Shown: positions 1 to 10,834, counted from the stretch's first letter. The stretch: 64,000 bases of DNA from Roseithermus sacchariphilus (GCA_003285105.1 CP030158.1:1836501-1900500), one strand, 5' to 3'. The notes: a model not told the origin generated them from the sequence alone. Made by a program: numbers and translations.

Positions 1-98
1 GAGGACGATCTGCGAAGGGGGGCCGGTGTCAGGTGGGCGCGGCCGGCCTTCGCCCTTCCGCCGTTGCTCTGCGATCCTCATCCCACGTCAGTCATCGA

Positions 99-1121
99 AT
101 GAAGCGATATGTCCTTGGCTTCCTGCTGCTTGCCGTGCTCGGCACGGCCGAGGTGCAGGCCCAGGCGGCCGGTATGTTCTCGCGCCTGGGCTTCGGCGCG
201 CGCGGGATCGCGATGAGCAACGCGCTGGTGGCCGATGCCTTCGGGGATGCGAGTCCGTACTACAACCCCGCCCTGGCGCCGTTCACGAGCCGGCAGCACC
301 TGGAGGCCAGCGCCGCCTTCCTGTCGTTCGACCGCGAGCTGCAGTTCCTGCAATTCGCCGCGCCGCTGCGCCCCCGGGCCGGCATCGCCGCCGGGCTCAT
401 CCACGCCGGCGTCGGGGACATCGACGGGCGGGACCTGAGCGGGTATCACACGGATACGTATTCCACCGACGAGTTCGCCTTCTTCCTCGCCTTTGGCACA
501 CGGATCGGCCCGCGGGCGTCGGTGGGGGTCGGCCTGCAACTGTTTCGCTCCGACTACGTCGCGTTGCTCGACCCGGCGATGACCATCGGCATCGACCTGG
601 GGCTGACGGTGCGTCTGACGGAGGCATTGCGCTTGGGGCTGGCCGTGGACGATCTGCTGGCGCGCTACACCTGGGATACGTCGGCCCTCTACGACGACAG
701 CGGCACGTCGGCCACGGATGCCTTTCCGGTGCGGCTGCGCATCGGCGGGGCTTACCGGCTGATGGAGGGCCGGGCTCAGATCGTGGCGGAGTACGAGTCC
801 CGCGTCCGGACGGCGGAGCTCCGCACGGTGCGCATCGACCTGATCGGCGGCCTGCCGCGGCCGGTGGCGCAGACGCAGGATCTCCGCCTGCACGATGCTC
901 GTTTGCGCCTGGGCGCCGAGGTGCGCCTGGCCGAGCCGTTCGCCCTGCGCGCCGGCATCGACCGCATCGGCGACGGCGCGGTGGACGCTGCGATGCCGTC
1001 GGCCGGCTTCATGGTGGAGCAGGCCGTCGGGCGGCTTCTGGCCCGCGCCGAGTACACCGTCGTGCGCCAGCCCTACGGCACCGGCGCCATGCACCTGCTG
1101 GCGCTGCGGCTGTTCCTGTGA
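99..1121 (+). CDS. PorV/PorQ-like outer-membrane beta-barrel protein
   Basis: Predicted exported protein of 340 residues. The ATG at 99 was chosen over an upstream in-frame start at 33 because it opens directly with a signal peptide (basic MKRY, hydrophobic stretch LGFLLLAVLG, cleavage near VQAQA). The mature start contains GFGARGIAMSNALVADAFGD followed by a YYNPA motif, the usual N-terminal signature of the PorV/PorQ (UPF0164-like) barrel family of Bacteroidota and relatives. The rest alternates aromatic and small residues as expected for beta strands. PorV proteins accompany type IX secretion; no other type IX component is seen here, so the exact role is open. A second family member follows 77 nt downstream on the same strand. 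Confidence 0.72.
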   Translation: MKRYVLGFLLLAVLGTAEVQAQAAGMFSRLGFGARGIAMSNALVADAFGDASPYYNPALAPFTSRQHLEASAAFLSFDRELQFLQFAAPLRPRAGIAAGLIHAGVGDIDGRDLSGYHTDTYSTDEFAFFLAFGTRIGPRASVGVGLQLFRSDYVALLDPAMTIGIDLGLTVRLTEALRLGLAVDDLLARYTWDTSALYDDSGTSATDAFPVRLRIGGAYRLMEGRAQIVAEYESRVRTAELRTVRIDLIGGLPRPVAQTQDLRLHDARLRLGAEVRLAEPFALRAGIDRIGDGAVDAAMPSAGFMVEQAVGRLLARAEYTVVRQPYGTGAMHLLALRLFL

Positions 1122-1198
1122 GGCACGAGGGGCGCGCGAGCCCCCGTATCCCGCCTCCCGGCGGGCCGCCTTCGGCCCTCGCTCTCCTTCGTCTTCCC

Positions 1199-2131
1199 AT
1201 GCCCTTTTCGCCCATGATTCGACGTCTCCTCCCGGTGCTCCTCCTGCTGGCCGGCAGCCTGCCGGCCGGGGCGCAGGACGCCGGGCTCGCGTTTCTGCGC
1301 ATCGGGTCGAACGCTGCGGCCAGCGCCATGGGCGACGGCGGGGTGGCCTACACCCGCGATGCCTTTGCCACCTACTGGAACCCGGCGGGGCTGGCGGCCG
1401 CGGCTTCCAACGGCGCGGCGCTCTCCCACGTGATCTGGCTGGGGAGCGTGCGCACCTATGCCCTGGCCGGCCGCTTCCGGGCGGGCCGCCGCGGCGGCGT
1501 CGGCGTGTTCGTCAACGCCACCAGCAGCGGCAACCTCCAGGCCCGCGAAGGCCCCACCGCCGAGCCGGACGGCTTCTTCGACGCGCAGTTCGTCAGCCTC
1601 GGCGCGGCGTACGGCCGCCGGTTCGGGCCGCTGCGGCTGGGGGCCGGCGTCAAGTACCTCTCCGAACGGCTGTACGTGAACGACGCCACGGGCTATGCCG
1701 TCGACCTCGGCGCGCAGCTCGGGCTGTGGCAGGAGGGGCTGCTCGTCGGGGTGGCCTGGCAGAACCTCGGCCGGATGAACGCGCTCGACGCCGTCGCCAC
1801 GCCCCTGCCGCGCCTGCTCCGGGCGGGGGTGGCGGTGCGGCCCTTCCGCATCCTGGCTGCCGCCGACGGCGCCGAGGTGCTCCACCTGCTGCTCAACGCC
1901 GAGCTCTCCCACGTCTTCCCGGAGGAGCGCACACGGCTCCACGCCGGCGGCGCCGCCCGAGTGCTCGACATCATCTGGCTCCGCGCCGGCGTCATCACCG
2001 ACGACGCCGTCCGCCGCTTCACCTTCGGCGCCGGCCTCGACTACGGTGCCCTCGTGTTCGACTATGCCTTCCTCCCCTTCGACAGCGGCTTCGGCCGCGG
2101 GCACGTCCTGACGCTCGGCTACCGCTGGTAA
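1199..2131 (+). CDS. PorV/PorQ family outer-membrane protein
   Basis: Predicted outer-membrane barrel protein of about 310 residues. The ATG at 1199 (alternative at 1214, MIRRLLPVLLLLAG) gives a clean signal peptide ending near AGAQD. The mature N-terminus has FLRIGSNAAASAMGDGGVAY and then TYWNPAGLA, matching the PorV/PorQ pattern more closely than the preceding gene. The frame is open far upstream because of GC bias, but that extension has no signal peptide and shadows the preceding gene. The two genes look like a tandem pair from one operon. Function beyond an outer-membrane location is inferred from the family only. Confidence 0.75.
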   Translation: MPFSPMIRRLLPVLLLLAGSLPAGAQDAGLAFLRIGSNAAASAMGDGGVAYTRDAFATYWNPAGLAAAASNGAALSHVIWLGSVRTYALAGRFRAGRRGGVGVFVNATSSGNLQAREGPTAEPDGFFDAQFVSLGAAYGRRFGPLRLGAGVKYLSERLYVNDATGYAVDLGAQLGLWQEGLLVGVAWQNLGRMNALDAVATPLPRLLRAGVAVRPFRILAAADGAEVLHLLLNAELSHVFPEERTRLHAGGAARVLDIIWLRAGVITDDAVRRFTFGAGLDYGALVFDYAFLPFDSGFGRGHVLTLGYRW

Positions 2132-2223
2132 GCGCCGCCGGGAAGCGCCGCCGGTAAGCGGAGGGGTGATCGCTGAGGGTCGCCTGACCCCTTCGACCTC
2201 GGTCCTCGCCCCCGACGATCTCC

Positions 2224-3015
2224 TCAGCCGCCCAGCCACGTACGGAACACCTCCACGAGGGCGCCGGGGCCGATGCCGTCCACGTTCGTCCGGAGGCGGA
2301 GGGTGCACCAGAAGTCCAGCGCGAGCATCTGCAGGGCGTGCAGCGGCACGGCGATCCAGAACGAGCGGCACCGCCACACCAGCGCGCCCAGGGCGATGCC
2401 GCCGACGATGGAGAGCAGCGCCTCGGGCAGCGGCTTCTCGTAGTGGAGGATGGCGAAGGGGACGGTCTGGACGAAGATGGCATAGACGCCAAACGTGCGT
2501 GCCGTGCCGAAGAGCACGAAGCCGCGCCACAGGTATTCCCAGCCCATCCAGTAGAAGAGGAAGAGCGCCTCGTAGACGAAGAAGAACCGCCAGTCGAAGG
2601 CGGCCGGCTGGTAGTGGGGATACTGGGCCTGGAAGGCGGCCTGATCCGAGAGGATCCAGGTGCCGACGACCACGAGGGGCAGGTAGAGCCCGGCGAGGGT
2701 GAGCGCCAGCTTCCAGTCGCCCCGGCCCAGGCCCATCTCGGCGGCGGATCGTTTGAAGAGCAGGCGCAGGCACAGCACCGGCAGCACGAAGCCCGTCAGG
2801 CCTTGCATGAAGAACCACCATCCCCAGGCCAGCACGCCGCGCCAGGCTTCCGGGAAGAACATCGCCAGCTCGGCCCGAAACAGGCGGCGGCTGCCGGCGG
2901 TGAACTGGATCAGCGCGAACACCGTGCAGGCCACCAGCACGAACACCGTCTGCGGGTCCAGCCGGCGGACGGCGGTGCGGAGGTGGAGCCACTCCTGGCG
3001 CAGGCGGTCACGCAT
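2224..3015 (-). CDS. CPBP family intramembrane metalloprotease-like protein
   Basis: Membrane protein of 263 residues with several hydrophobic segments, belonging to the CPBP (CAAX protease and bacteriocin-processing) family. Motif 1 appears as W159-E160-x3-R164 followed by G, so the first glutamate of the classic EExxxR is Trp; motif 2 is around H191 (FAILHYEKP) and the late histidine is H226 (PLHALQM). WExxxRG variants occur in bacterial members, so activity is possible but not certain. It is the last gene of the glpK-glpD-glpF run, 26 nt after glpF, so it is probably co-transcribed. Substrate unknown. The frame stays open upstream through glpF, but the ATG at 3015 gives a normal-length protein. 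Confidence 0.75.
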   Translation of the reverse strand: MRDRLRQEWLHLRTAVRRLDPQTVFVLVACTVFALIQFTAGSRRLFRAELAMFFPEAWRGVLAWGWWFFMQGLTGFVLPVLCLRLLFKRSAAEMGLGRGDWKLALTLAGLYLPLVVVGTWILSDQAAFQAQYPHYQPAAFDWRFFFVYEALFLFYWMGWEYLWRGFVLFGTARTFGVYAIFVQTVPFAILHYEKPLPEALLSIVGGIALGALVWRCRSFWIAVPLHALQMLALDFWCTLRLRTNVDGIGPGALVEVFRTWLGG

Positions 3016-3041
3016 ACGAGGATGAGAGCCGGGCGGGGGCG

Positions 3042-3773
3042 TCAGCCGAGCGCGAGGAAGACGAGCGCCGCCAGCGCGCCGCCGAGGACGGGGCCGACGA
3101 CCGGGATCCAGGCGTAGCCCCAGTCGCTGTCGCGCTTGTCGGGGATGGGCAGCAGCGCGTGCATCAGCCGGGGGCTCAGGTCGCGCGCCGGGTTGATGGC
3201 GTAGCCGGTCGTCCCGCCCAGGCTCAGGCCGATGGCCAGCACCAGCAGCCCGACCGGCAGCGCGTCCAGGGCGCCGAGCCCGCCGGGGCCGCCGTCGGGG
3301 GCCGCCACGTTGGGAGCCGCCAGGTAGAGCACGGCCAGCACCAGCACGAACGTGCCGATGACCTCGGAGACGAGGTTCGAGACGGGGCGGCGGATGGCCG
3401 GGCCGGTGCAGAAGACGGCCAGCTTGGCATCGGCGTCCTCCGTGGCCGCGAAGTGGTCCCGGTAGTGGAGCCAGACGAGCGCGGCGCCGGCGGCAGCGCC
3501 CAGGAACTGCGCCAGCAGGTACGACGGCACCTGGCCCCAGGGAAAGGCGCCGGTCAGGGCCAGCCCCAGGGTCACCGCCGGGTTGATGTGGGCTCCGCTG
3601 AAGGCGGCGACGACGAACACCGCCACGAACACGGCCATCGCCCACCCGAAGGTGATGACGATCCAGCCACCGTTGTGGCCCTTGGTGTGGCGCAGGACGA
3701 CGTTGGCGACGACGCCGTCGCCCAGCAGAATCAGCAGCAGGGTGCCGATGAACTCGGCGATGAATGGAGGCAT
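3042..3773 (-). CDS. glpF: Glycerol uptake facilitator (MIP/aquaglyceroporin)
   Basis: Inner-membrane channel of 243 residues for facilitated glycerol entry. Both MIP half-helix signatures are present: NPAVT at residues 64-68 and NPARD at 194-198. The Asp after the second NPAR is the residue that usually separates glycerol facilitators from strict water channels. Six hydrophobic segments surround them. The gene lies 36 nt downstream of glpD and in the same direction as glpK and glpD, so glycerol would enter here, be phosphorylated by GlpK and be oxidised by GlpD. Confidence 0.9.
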   Translation of the reverse strand: MPPFIAEFIGTLLLILLGDGVVANVVLRHTKGHNGGWIVITFGWAMAVFVAVFVVAAFSGAHINPAVTLGLALTGAFPWGQVPSYLLAQFLGAAAGAALVWLHYRDHFAATEDADAKLAVFCTGPAIRRPVSNLVSEVIGTFVLVLAVLYLAAPNVAAPDGGPGGLGALDALPVGLLVLAIGLSLGGTTGYAINPARDLSPRLMHALLPIPDKRDSDWGYAWIPVVGPVLGGALAALVFLALG

Positions 3774-3809
3774 GGCGTGCGGGAGGGATGAGGGACGGAG
3801 GGCGAGGTA

Positions 3810-5399
3810 TCAGGGAGCGGCCAGGCGGCCGGCCCGGTCCGGGGCGATCAGGTAGCCCTCGGCCAGGGCGCGGTACTGTGCCACCTGGGCCTGCTGCCAG
3901 GCGTCGTCGCGGCCCAGCTCGGCGGCCATGAGCGCGGCCACCTTCGGCGCCATCTCGATGCTGGCGCGGGCGTCGAGCAGCAGCAGGCGGGTGCGGCGGG
4001 CCAGGACGTCCTCCACCGTGCGGGCCATCTCGTGGCGCACGGCCCAGACCACCTGCGCCGCCACGACCGGATGCTTCGGGTGGAGGGGTTCGCGCAGCGC
4101 CGGACGCTCCCGCATCAGGTTCTGCAGGGCCGGCGCGTCCGAGCCGTAATCCTGCAGGGGGCCGAACTCGTCGGCGTGGCGGTGGTAGCCGTGGATGTGC
4201 AGCTCCCGCGTCGACGAGGGGCGTTCCTCCAGCTCCGCCAGCGTCGCCGCCTGGTCGATCGTATCCTCCGCCATCTTCCGGTAGGTCGTCCACTTGCCGC
4301 CGGTGATGGTCACCAGGCCCGACTTCGAGATGTGCAGGGTGTGATCGCGCGAGAGCGAGGCGGTGTCCTCCTCTCCGGTCGATCCGACGAGCGGGCGGAG
4401 CCCGGCGAAGACGCTCAGCACGTCCTCCGGGGCGGGGTCTTTGGTCAGATAGCGGGCCGCATGGGTGAGGATGAAGTCGATCTCCTCGTCGAAGGCCCTC
4501 GGCTCCAGCGACGGCGCATCGACCGGGGTGTCGGTGGTGCCGACCACGACGCAGTCGTGCCAGGGGATGGCAAAGAGCACCCGGCCGTCGTCGGTTCTGG
4601 GCACCATGATGGCCGTCGAGCCGGGCAGGAACGAGCGGTCGAGCACGAGGTGCACGCCCTGGCTGGGCGAGATCATCGGGGGGGCGTCCGGGTCGTCCAG
4701 GCGGCGGATGTCGTCGGTGAAGACGCCCGTGGCGTTGATGACGGCCCGGGCGCGGAGCGTGTAGGCGGTGCCGGTTTCCTGGTCGACGGCCTCGACGCCG
4801 CGCACCTCGCCGTGCTCCTTCACGAGGCCGGTGACGCGCATGTAGTTGAGGAGCACGCCGCCCTGTTCGGCGGCGGTCTGCGCCATGTTGATGGCCAGGC
4901 GGGCGTCGTCGAACTGGCCGTCGTAGTAGATCACCCCGCCGATGAGGCCGTCCGGCTCCAGCGTCGGGATGTGCTCCATGGTTTTCTCGCGGGAGAGGGT
5001 CTTCGACCGGCCGAAGCCCTGCTTGCCGGCCAGCAGGTCGTACATCTTCAGCCCGATGCCGTAGAACGGCCCTTCCCACCAGTCGTAGTTGGGGACGATG
5101 AAGGCGAGGTTGCGCACGAGGTGCGGGGCGTTCTTGAGCAGCAGCCCGCGCTCCTTGAGGGCCTCCAGGACGAGGGCGATGTTGCCCTGCTTGAGGTAGC
5201 GCACCCCGCCGTGCACCAGCTTCGTGCTCCGGCTGGAGGTGCCCTTGGCGAAGTCATGCTGTTCGAGCAGCAGCGTGTCGTAGCCGCGCGAGGCCGCGTC
5301 GATGGCACAGCCGAGCCCGGTGGCGCCGCCACCGATGACGAGCAGGTCCCACACGCGCGTGCCGCCTTCCAGCGCGGCGATCATGGCGTCACGGTTCAT
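3810..5399 (-). CDS. glpD: Aerobic glycerol-3-phosphate dehydrogenase
   Basis: Flavoprotein of 529 residues that oxidises sn-glycerol-3-phosphate to dihydroxyacetone phosphate and passes electrons to the quinone pool at the membrane. The N-terminus carries the FAD dinucleotide-binding motif GGGATGLG (about residues 22-29), followed by the GlpD signature STKLVHGGVRYL. The C-terminal part contains VVWAVRHEMARTVEDVLARR, typical of the DAO C-terminal domain. The length is normal. It sits between glpK (118 nt upstream) and glpF (36 nt downstream). No glpR-like regulator is in the window. Confidence 0.93.
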   Translation of the reverse strand: MNRDAMIAALEGGTRVWDLLVIGGGATGLGCAIDAASRGYDTLLLEQHDFAKGTSSRSTKLVHGGVRYLKQGNIALVLEALKERGLLLKNAPHLVRNLAFIVPNYDWWEGPFYGIGLKMYDLLAGKQGFGRSKTLSREKTMEHIPTLEPDGLIGGVIYYDGQFDDARLAINMAQTAAEQGGVLLNYMRVTGLVKEHGEVRGVEAVDQETGTAYTLRARAVINATGVFTDDIRRLDDPDAPPMISPSQGVHLVLDRSFLPGSTAIMVPRTDDGRVLFAIPWHDCVVVGTTDTPVDAPSLEPRAFDEEIDFILTHAARYLTKDPAPEDVLSVFAGLRPLVGSTGEEDTASLSRDHTLHISKSGLVTITGGKWTTYRKMAEDTIDQAATLAELEERPSSTRELHIHGYHRHADEFGPLQDYGSDAPALQNLMRERPALREPLHPKHPVVAAQVVWAVRHEMARTVEDVLARRTRLLLLDARASIEMAPKVAALMAAELGRDDAWQQAQVAQYRALAEGYLIAPDRAGRLAAP

Positions 5400-5517
5400 C
5401 GGATACGGGTCGTTCGGTGCGCGATGCGTAAGGGGATGAGGCGATGGCCGGGCCGCGCAAGGCGCTCGGAACGCCGGACGGGCCGCCGGCCGGGCCGCCG
5501 GACGGGCCGGGTGCGGC

Positions 5518-7023
<1,506 letters not shown>

Positions 7024-7166
7024 GGAAACGAGCAGGAGATGAGGGCAACGACGACGGGAGGCAAGGTACGACGTGCGCCGGCGAATGTCGACGGGAAGCG
7101 CTTCGTTCGCCGCTCGTCCCTACTTTATGCGCGCTCCGAAGCCACACACCACCCGCGTCTTTCCCG

Positions 7167-9155
7167 ATGCCTGTGCTTGCCGATCGCCTCACCGTTGCGC
7201 TGGAGCGCCTCATCCAGCGCGGCGCGCCCTACCAGCTGCTCGTGATCGCCGGCCTGATCGTGCTGGTCGCCCTCGGCGGAGGACTGCTGGCCTGGGGGCT
7301 GACCGACGCCTTCGCGCATCCGGGCGCCGCCGTCTGGTGGGCCTTCCTGCGGCTGACGGACCCCGGCTACCTCGGCGACGACGAGGGCACCACATTGCGG
7401 GTCATCTCGACGGTGGTGACGGTGCTCGGGTACGTGCTGTTCATGGGCTCGCTCATCGCCATCCTGACCCAGGGCCTCAGCCGGACCATGCGCCGTCTGG
7501 AAAGCGGCCTCACGCCCATCGCCGTGCGGGATCACATCCTCATCCTGGGGTGGACGAACCGGACGGGTCCGATCGTGCGGGAGTTGATGCTGTCGGAGGG
7601 GCGGGTGCGGCGGTTTCTGTCGCGGCGCGGTGCCCGGCGGCTGCGGATCGTGATCCTGGCCGAGCGCGTGGATGCCGGCCTCTACCAGGAGTTGCGCGAT
7701 CAACTCGGCCCCGCGCGGCCGCCTCGCCAGGTCGTCTTCCGCTCGGGGTCGTCGATGCGGATCGAGCATCTGCGGCGGGTGGCCTTCGAGCAGGCGGCGG
7801 CCATCCTCCTGCCCGGGGCCGACTTCGCGCTGGGCGGGGCCGAGGCCACGGACACCCGGGTCGTCAAGACGCTGATGTCGATCGCCCGGCATGGGCACTA
7901 CCGGGCGGGGCGGGTGCCCGTCGTCGTGGCGGAGATCTTCGACACGCAGAAGATCCCCATTGCCCGGCGGGCCTACGACGGACCGCTCGAGCTCATCGCG
8001 GGGGATGCGTTCATCAGCCGGCTCATCGCCCAGAACGCTCGCCATCCGGGGCTTTCCCACGTCTACGCCGAGTTGCTATCCTACGAGCACGGCAACGAGA
8101 TCTACGTGCGGACCCACCCCGAGCTGGCGGGGCGGCCGTTCGGGGTGTTGAGGTATGCCTTTCCGGAGGCGGTGCTGCTGGGGGTGGTGCGGCCGGAGGG
8201 CAGCGGCTTCCGCCCGCTGCTGAACCCTCCGCCCACCTTCACGCCGGAGCCGGAGGATCGCTTCGTGCTGATCGCCCGGCGCTACGAGGCGGCCGTCCCC
8301 GCGGCCACGGCCCTCGCCGCCGCGGCCGGCCCAGCGCCGACCGCTCCGGCCCGGCGGATGACGATGGCCGTTCAGCCGCAGCGCCGGGTGCTGATGCTGG
8401 GCTGGAGCCATAAGGTCCGCGTGCTGATTCAGGAGTTCGCCAGCTACCCGGGCGAGTCGTTCGAGATCGACGTGCTGTCGGTCGTCCCCGCGGCGGAGCG
8501 AGCGGCGGCGATGCGCCGGCTGGACGTCCCCGGCGAGCGCGTGCGGGTGCGGCACCTGGAGGGCGATTACACCGTGCGGGCCGACCTGGAGCGCGCCGGC
8601 CCGGCGGGCTACGACAACGTCATCCTGCTGGGTAGCGACTGGCTGGACTCCGGCGAGGAGGCCGATGCCCGCACGATCCTGGGCTACGTGCTGTTGCGGG
8701 CGTTGCTGCCCGAGGACGCGCGCGACCCCGCCGTGCTGGTGGAGCTGATCGACCCGGCGAATGCCCGGCTGTTCCGGCGGCGACCGGGGGAGGTCATCAT
8801 CAGCCCGGTGGTGCTCAGCCACATGCTGGCGCATGCCGCGCTGCGGCAGGAGCTGACGTCCGTCTTCGGCGAGCTGTTCGGGCCGGGGGGCGCCGAGATC
8901 TTCTTCCGGGCCGTCGGCGACTACGGGCTGGCCGGGCGGCCGGCGACCTTCCGGGACGTGCAGCAGCACGCGGAAGCAGCCGGCGAGATCGCGCTGGGGG
9001 TGCGGCTGCACCGCGAGGCGGACGGCCCCGGCGGCGGCGTGTACCTCAATCCGTCGGGGACGCAGACCTGGACCTTCCGCCCGGAGGATCGCATCGTGGT
9101 GCTGACGCGCTACGCGGAGGCGGCATCGCCCGCCCCGGACCGGCCCCGGCCGTAG
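7167..9155 (+). CDS. CASTOR/POLLUX-type ion channel with NAD-binding RCK-like domains
   Basis: Predicted inner-membrane ion channel subunit of 662 residues. Two transmembrane helices (about 23-44 and 78-101) flank a short pore region (about 54-70, WWAFLRLTDPGYLGD). The long cytosolic part has two nucleotide-binding RCK/TrkA-like units, the first opening with HILILGWTNRTGPIVREL near residue 123 and the second with RVLMLGWSHKVRVLI near 410. This arrangement and the repeated LGW motif match the CASTOR/POLLUX family known from plant nuclear-envelope channels and their bacterial relatives. Ion selectivity cannot be read from sequence; potassium or calcium are possibilities. It is transcribed alone, divergently from glpK. 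Confidence 0.8.
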   Translation: MPVLADRLTVALERLIQRGAPYQLLVIAGLIVLVALGGGLLAWGLTDAFAHPGAAVWWAFLRLTDPGYLGDDEGTTLRVISTVVTVLGYVLFMGSLIAILTQGLSRTMRRLESGLTPIAVRDHILILGWTNRTGPIVRELMLSEGRVRRFLSRRGARRLRIVILAERVDAGLYQELRDQLGPARPPRQVVFRSGSSMRIEHLRRVAFEQAAAILLPGADFALGGAEATDTRVVKTLMSIARHGHYRAGRVPVVVAEIFDTQKIPIARRAYDGPLELIAGDAFISRLIAQNARHPGLSHVYAELLSYEHGNEIYVRTHPELAGRPFGVLRYAFPEAVLLGVVRPEGSGFRPLLNPPPTFTPEPEDRFVLIARRYEAAVPAATALAAAAGPAPTAPARRMTMAVQPQRRVLMLGWSHKVRVLIQEFASYPGESFEIDVLSVVPAAERAAAMRRLDVPGERVRVRHLEGDYTVRADLERAGPAGYDNVILLGSDWLDSGEEADARTILGYVLLRALLPEDARDPAVLVELIDPANARLFRRRPGEVIISPVVLSHMLAHAALRQELTSVFGELFGPGGAEIFFRAVGDYGLAGRPATFRDVQQHAEAAGEIALGVRLHREADGPGGGVYLNPSGTQTWTFRPEDRIVVLTRYAEAASPAPDRPRP

Positions 9156-9516
9156 ACCCCGCCCCACGGGCGCTCCTCCCCGGGCCGGTATGCACAGCAC
9201 AGAGCCGATGAGGCCCCGGGTGCCTGTGCAACCGTCATCCCCGACACCGTCATCCCCGCCTCGATCGGGGATCCAGAACCATGGAACGGTATGGACGGGA
9301 TGCCCGCTTTCACGGAACCCCACAGGTTTCCGAAGGAAAGGATCCCGGCGGTCGTCGTAGCATCCTGTGTGAATACCTCCGATTACCAGGCGGGTGCTCC
9401 GAAGAGGGTGGGGCGTCACGGCGCGGCCGGCTGCTCATACGTCAGCCCGAACATCGTGTGTACGTCTGGCACGCGACGACCCTGCGTTTGCCTGACACCC
9501 TGCCCGGCGAGCGCCT
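9156..9516. other. Intergenic region with a dispersed palindromic repeat
   Basis: No convincing gene lies in this 361-nt stretch; the short open frames here lack family features and are probably chance. It contains an element (about 9248-9340) starting GTCATCCCC, then CTCGATCGGGGATCCAG. This recurs in related form at about 28069-28150 in this window and resembles widely dispersed GTCATCCCC...GGGGATCCAG intergenic repeats seen in many bacteria. It separates the convergent channel and Fic genes. Confidence 0.5.
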
Positions 9517-10680
9517 CTAGCGCGGCAGCGGCTCGGTGCCCCTGCTGAGAATGTCCATATACGCGGCGTACAGATAAATGCGGCCGCGCTCCTGCCCCGT
9601 CACCTCACGCACGATCCCGAGTTCTTCCATGCGCTCCAGGGCCGAGGCGATGGTCGGCCACGTCAGGTCCACCTGGTTGGCCGCATCACGGATGGAAAGG
9701 AGCGGGTAACGCTGGAGGACTTCGTGGACGCGGAGCACCGACCCTGCGGCCCGGCCGGTTCTGGCTTCGATCAGTCTTCGATCCCGATCGAAAAGTGCCA
9801 GGATGTCGCGCGCGGTGTCCACGGCCTGTTTCGAGGTGGCCTGCACGCCCTCCAGGAAAAAGCGCAGCCACGCCATCCAGGCACCGTCTGTCCGTATCCG
9901 TTGGAGGAGGCCATAGTACTCCTCGCGGTGGGTCTTGAAATAGAGGCTGAGGTACAGGATGGGGTTGGTGAGTACGCCCTCGGCGCACAAGAGAAACGTA
10001 ATCAGAAGGCGGCCCATACGTCCGTTGCCGTCCAGGAAAGGGTGGATCGTCTCGAACTGGGCATGGACCAGGGCCGCCTTGAGCAGCGACGGAAGGGTGG
10101 TGTCATGAAGGAAGGCTTCGAGTTCATACAGGCAGCCGGAGAGACGATCCGGCGGGGGCGGCACAAACTGTGCGTTGCCGGGCCGCGTCCCGCCGATCCA
10201 GTTCTGCGACGTGCGAAACTGGCCGGGCTGCTTGTCGGCGCCTCGCCCCCCGGCAAGGAGCTGGGCGTGGATCTCGCGGATCAGACGGAGCGACAGAGGA
10301 AAGCCGCCCCGGAGTCGCTGGAGGCCGTAATCCATGGCCCGGACGTAGTTCGACACCTCACGGACGTCATCGAGCGGGACGCCCGGTGCTTCGTCCCGCT
10401 CGAAGAGGAGCAGGTCGGAGAGCGACGATTGCGTACCCTCGATCTGAGACGAGAGGAGGGCCTCTTTTCGGACGTAAAGGTAGATGAACAGGTCTGTAGC
10501 CGGCAGGATGGTGGTGATGCCGTCGAGCCGCCCCAGGGCACGGTTGGCTTTCTCCATGAGGTGGTAGTCTCCCGCGCTGAAATCGAGATCAGGGGGCAGC
10601 GGGTCGGGCACGAAGGCGTGTACGTCCTCCCCCGCCGTCGTGCTCGTGACGTAGCGGCCACTCGGGGTACGCTTGTCCAT
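9517..10680 (-). CDS. Fic family protein (class II, Fic/DOC with N-terminal inhibitory helix)
   Basis: Protein of 387 residues from the ATG at 10680; a GTG at 10731 would add 17 residues. Fic enzymes usually transfer AMP from ATP onto hydroxyl side chains of target proteins. The complete core motif HPFLDGNGRMGR is at residues 213-224 with catalytic His213. Near the N-terminus, residues 77-82 (SSQIEG) fit the (S/T)xxxE(G/N) inhibitory-helix motif, with Glu81 the predicted auto-inhibitory residue, so this is a self-inhibited class II Fic. The C-terminus looks like a winged-helix DNA-binding domain (SIRDAANQVDLTWPTIASAL). It is divergent from the restriction operon, and AT-rich DNA lies between them. 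Confidence 0.85.
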   Translation of the reverse strand: MDKRTPSGRYVTSTTAGEDVHAFVPDPLPPDLDFSAGDYHLMEKANRALGRLDGITTILPATDLFIYLYVRKEALLSSQIEGTQSSLSDLLLFERDEAPGVPLDDVREVSNYVRAMDYGLQRLRGGFPLSLRLIREIHAQLLAGGRGADKQPGQFRTSQNWIGGTRPGNAQFVPPPPDRLSGCLYELEAFLHDTTLPSLLKAALVHAQFETIHPFLDGNGRMGRLLITFLLCAEGVLTNPILYLSLYFKTHREEYYGLLQRIRTDGAWMAWLRFFLEGVQATSKQAVDTARDILALFDRDRRLIEARTGRAAGSVLRVHEVLQRYPLLSIRDAANQVDLTWPTIASALERMEELGIVREVTGQERGRIYLYAAYMDILSRGTEPLPR

Positions 10681-10803
10681 CAGGCTATTCAAACTTCTTT
10701 GATCGGGGTTCCACTTGTTAAAAGATAGCACCTATTTTTTTGATAAGCAGCCCGTTCCGAAAGGCAATTAATATATTTTTTCCAGCAGTAGGAACACTAC
10801 TGC

Positions 10804-10834
10804 TTGGTTGACGTGGCGCACTATCGTATATTCA
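10804..10834 (+). promoter_or_regulatory. Putative Bacteroidota-type promoter of the restriction-modification operon
   Basis: TTG at 10804-10806 is separated by 20 nt from TATATTC at 10827-10833. This fits the -33 TTG / -7 TAnnTTTG arrangement used by the primary sigma factor of Bacteroidota-like bacteria. The element ends 25 nt before the ATG at 10859. The same TTG-N20-TATTTTT geometry occurs before rpmE in this window. Inferred by eye only. Confidence 0.35.

Noticed and set aside
1-98. In-frame extensions upstream of the first PorV-like gene at 33
   Set aside because: They add 22 residues with no signal-peptide character; the ATG at 99 fits better.
2224-5079. A single 951-codon minus-strand frame covering the CPBP gene and antisense or out-of-frame parts of glpF and glpD
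   Set aside because: Only the last 263 codons encode the protease; the rest is out of frame with glpF and glpD, which are unambiguous.
9281-9548. Small open frames between the channel gene and the Fic gene
   Set aside because: No family features, no plausible start context, and they span a dispersed repeat.
10740-10779. TTGATA followed by TAATAT-like sequence as a promoter
   Set aside because: The spacing (23-29 nt) is too long; a better element lies at 10804-10834.
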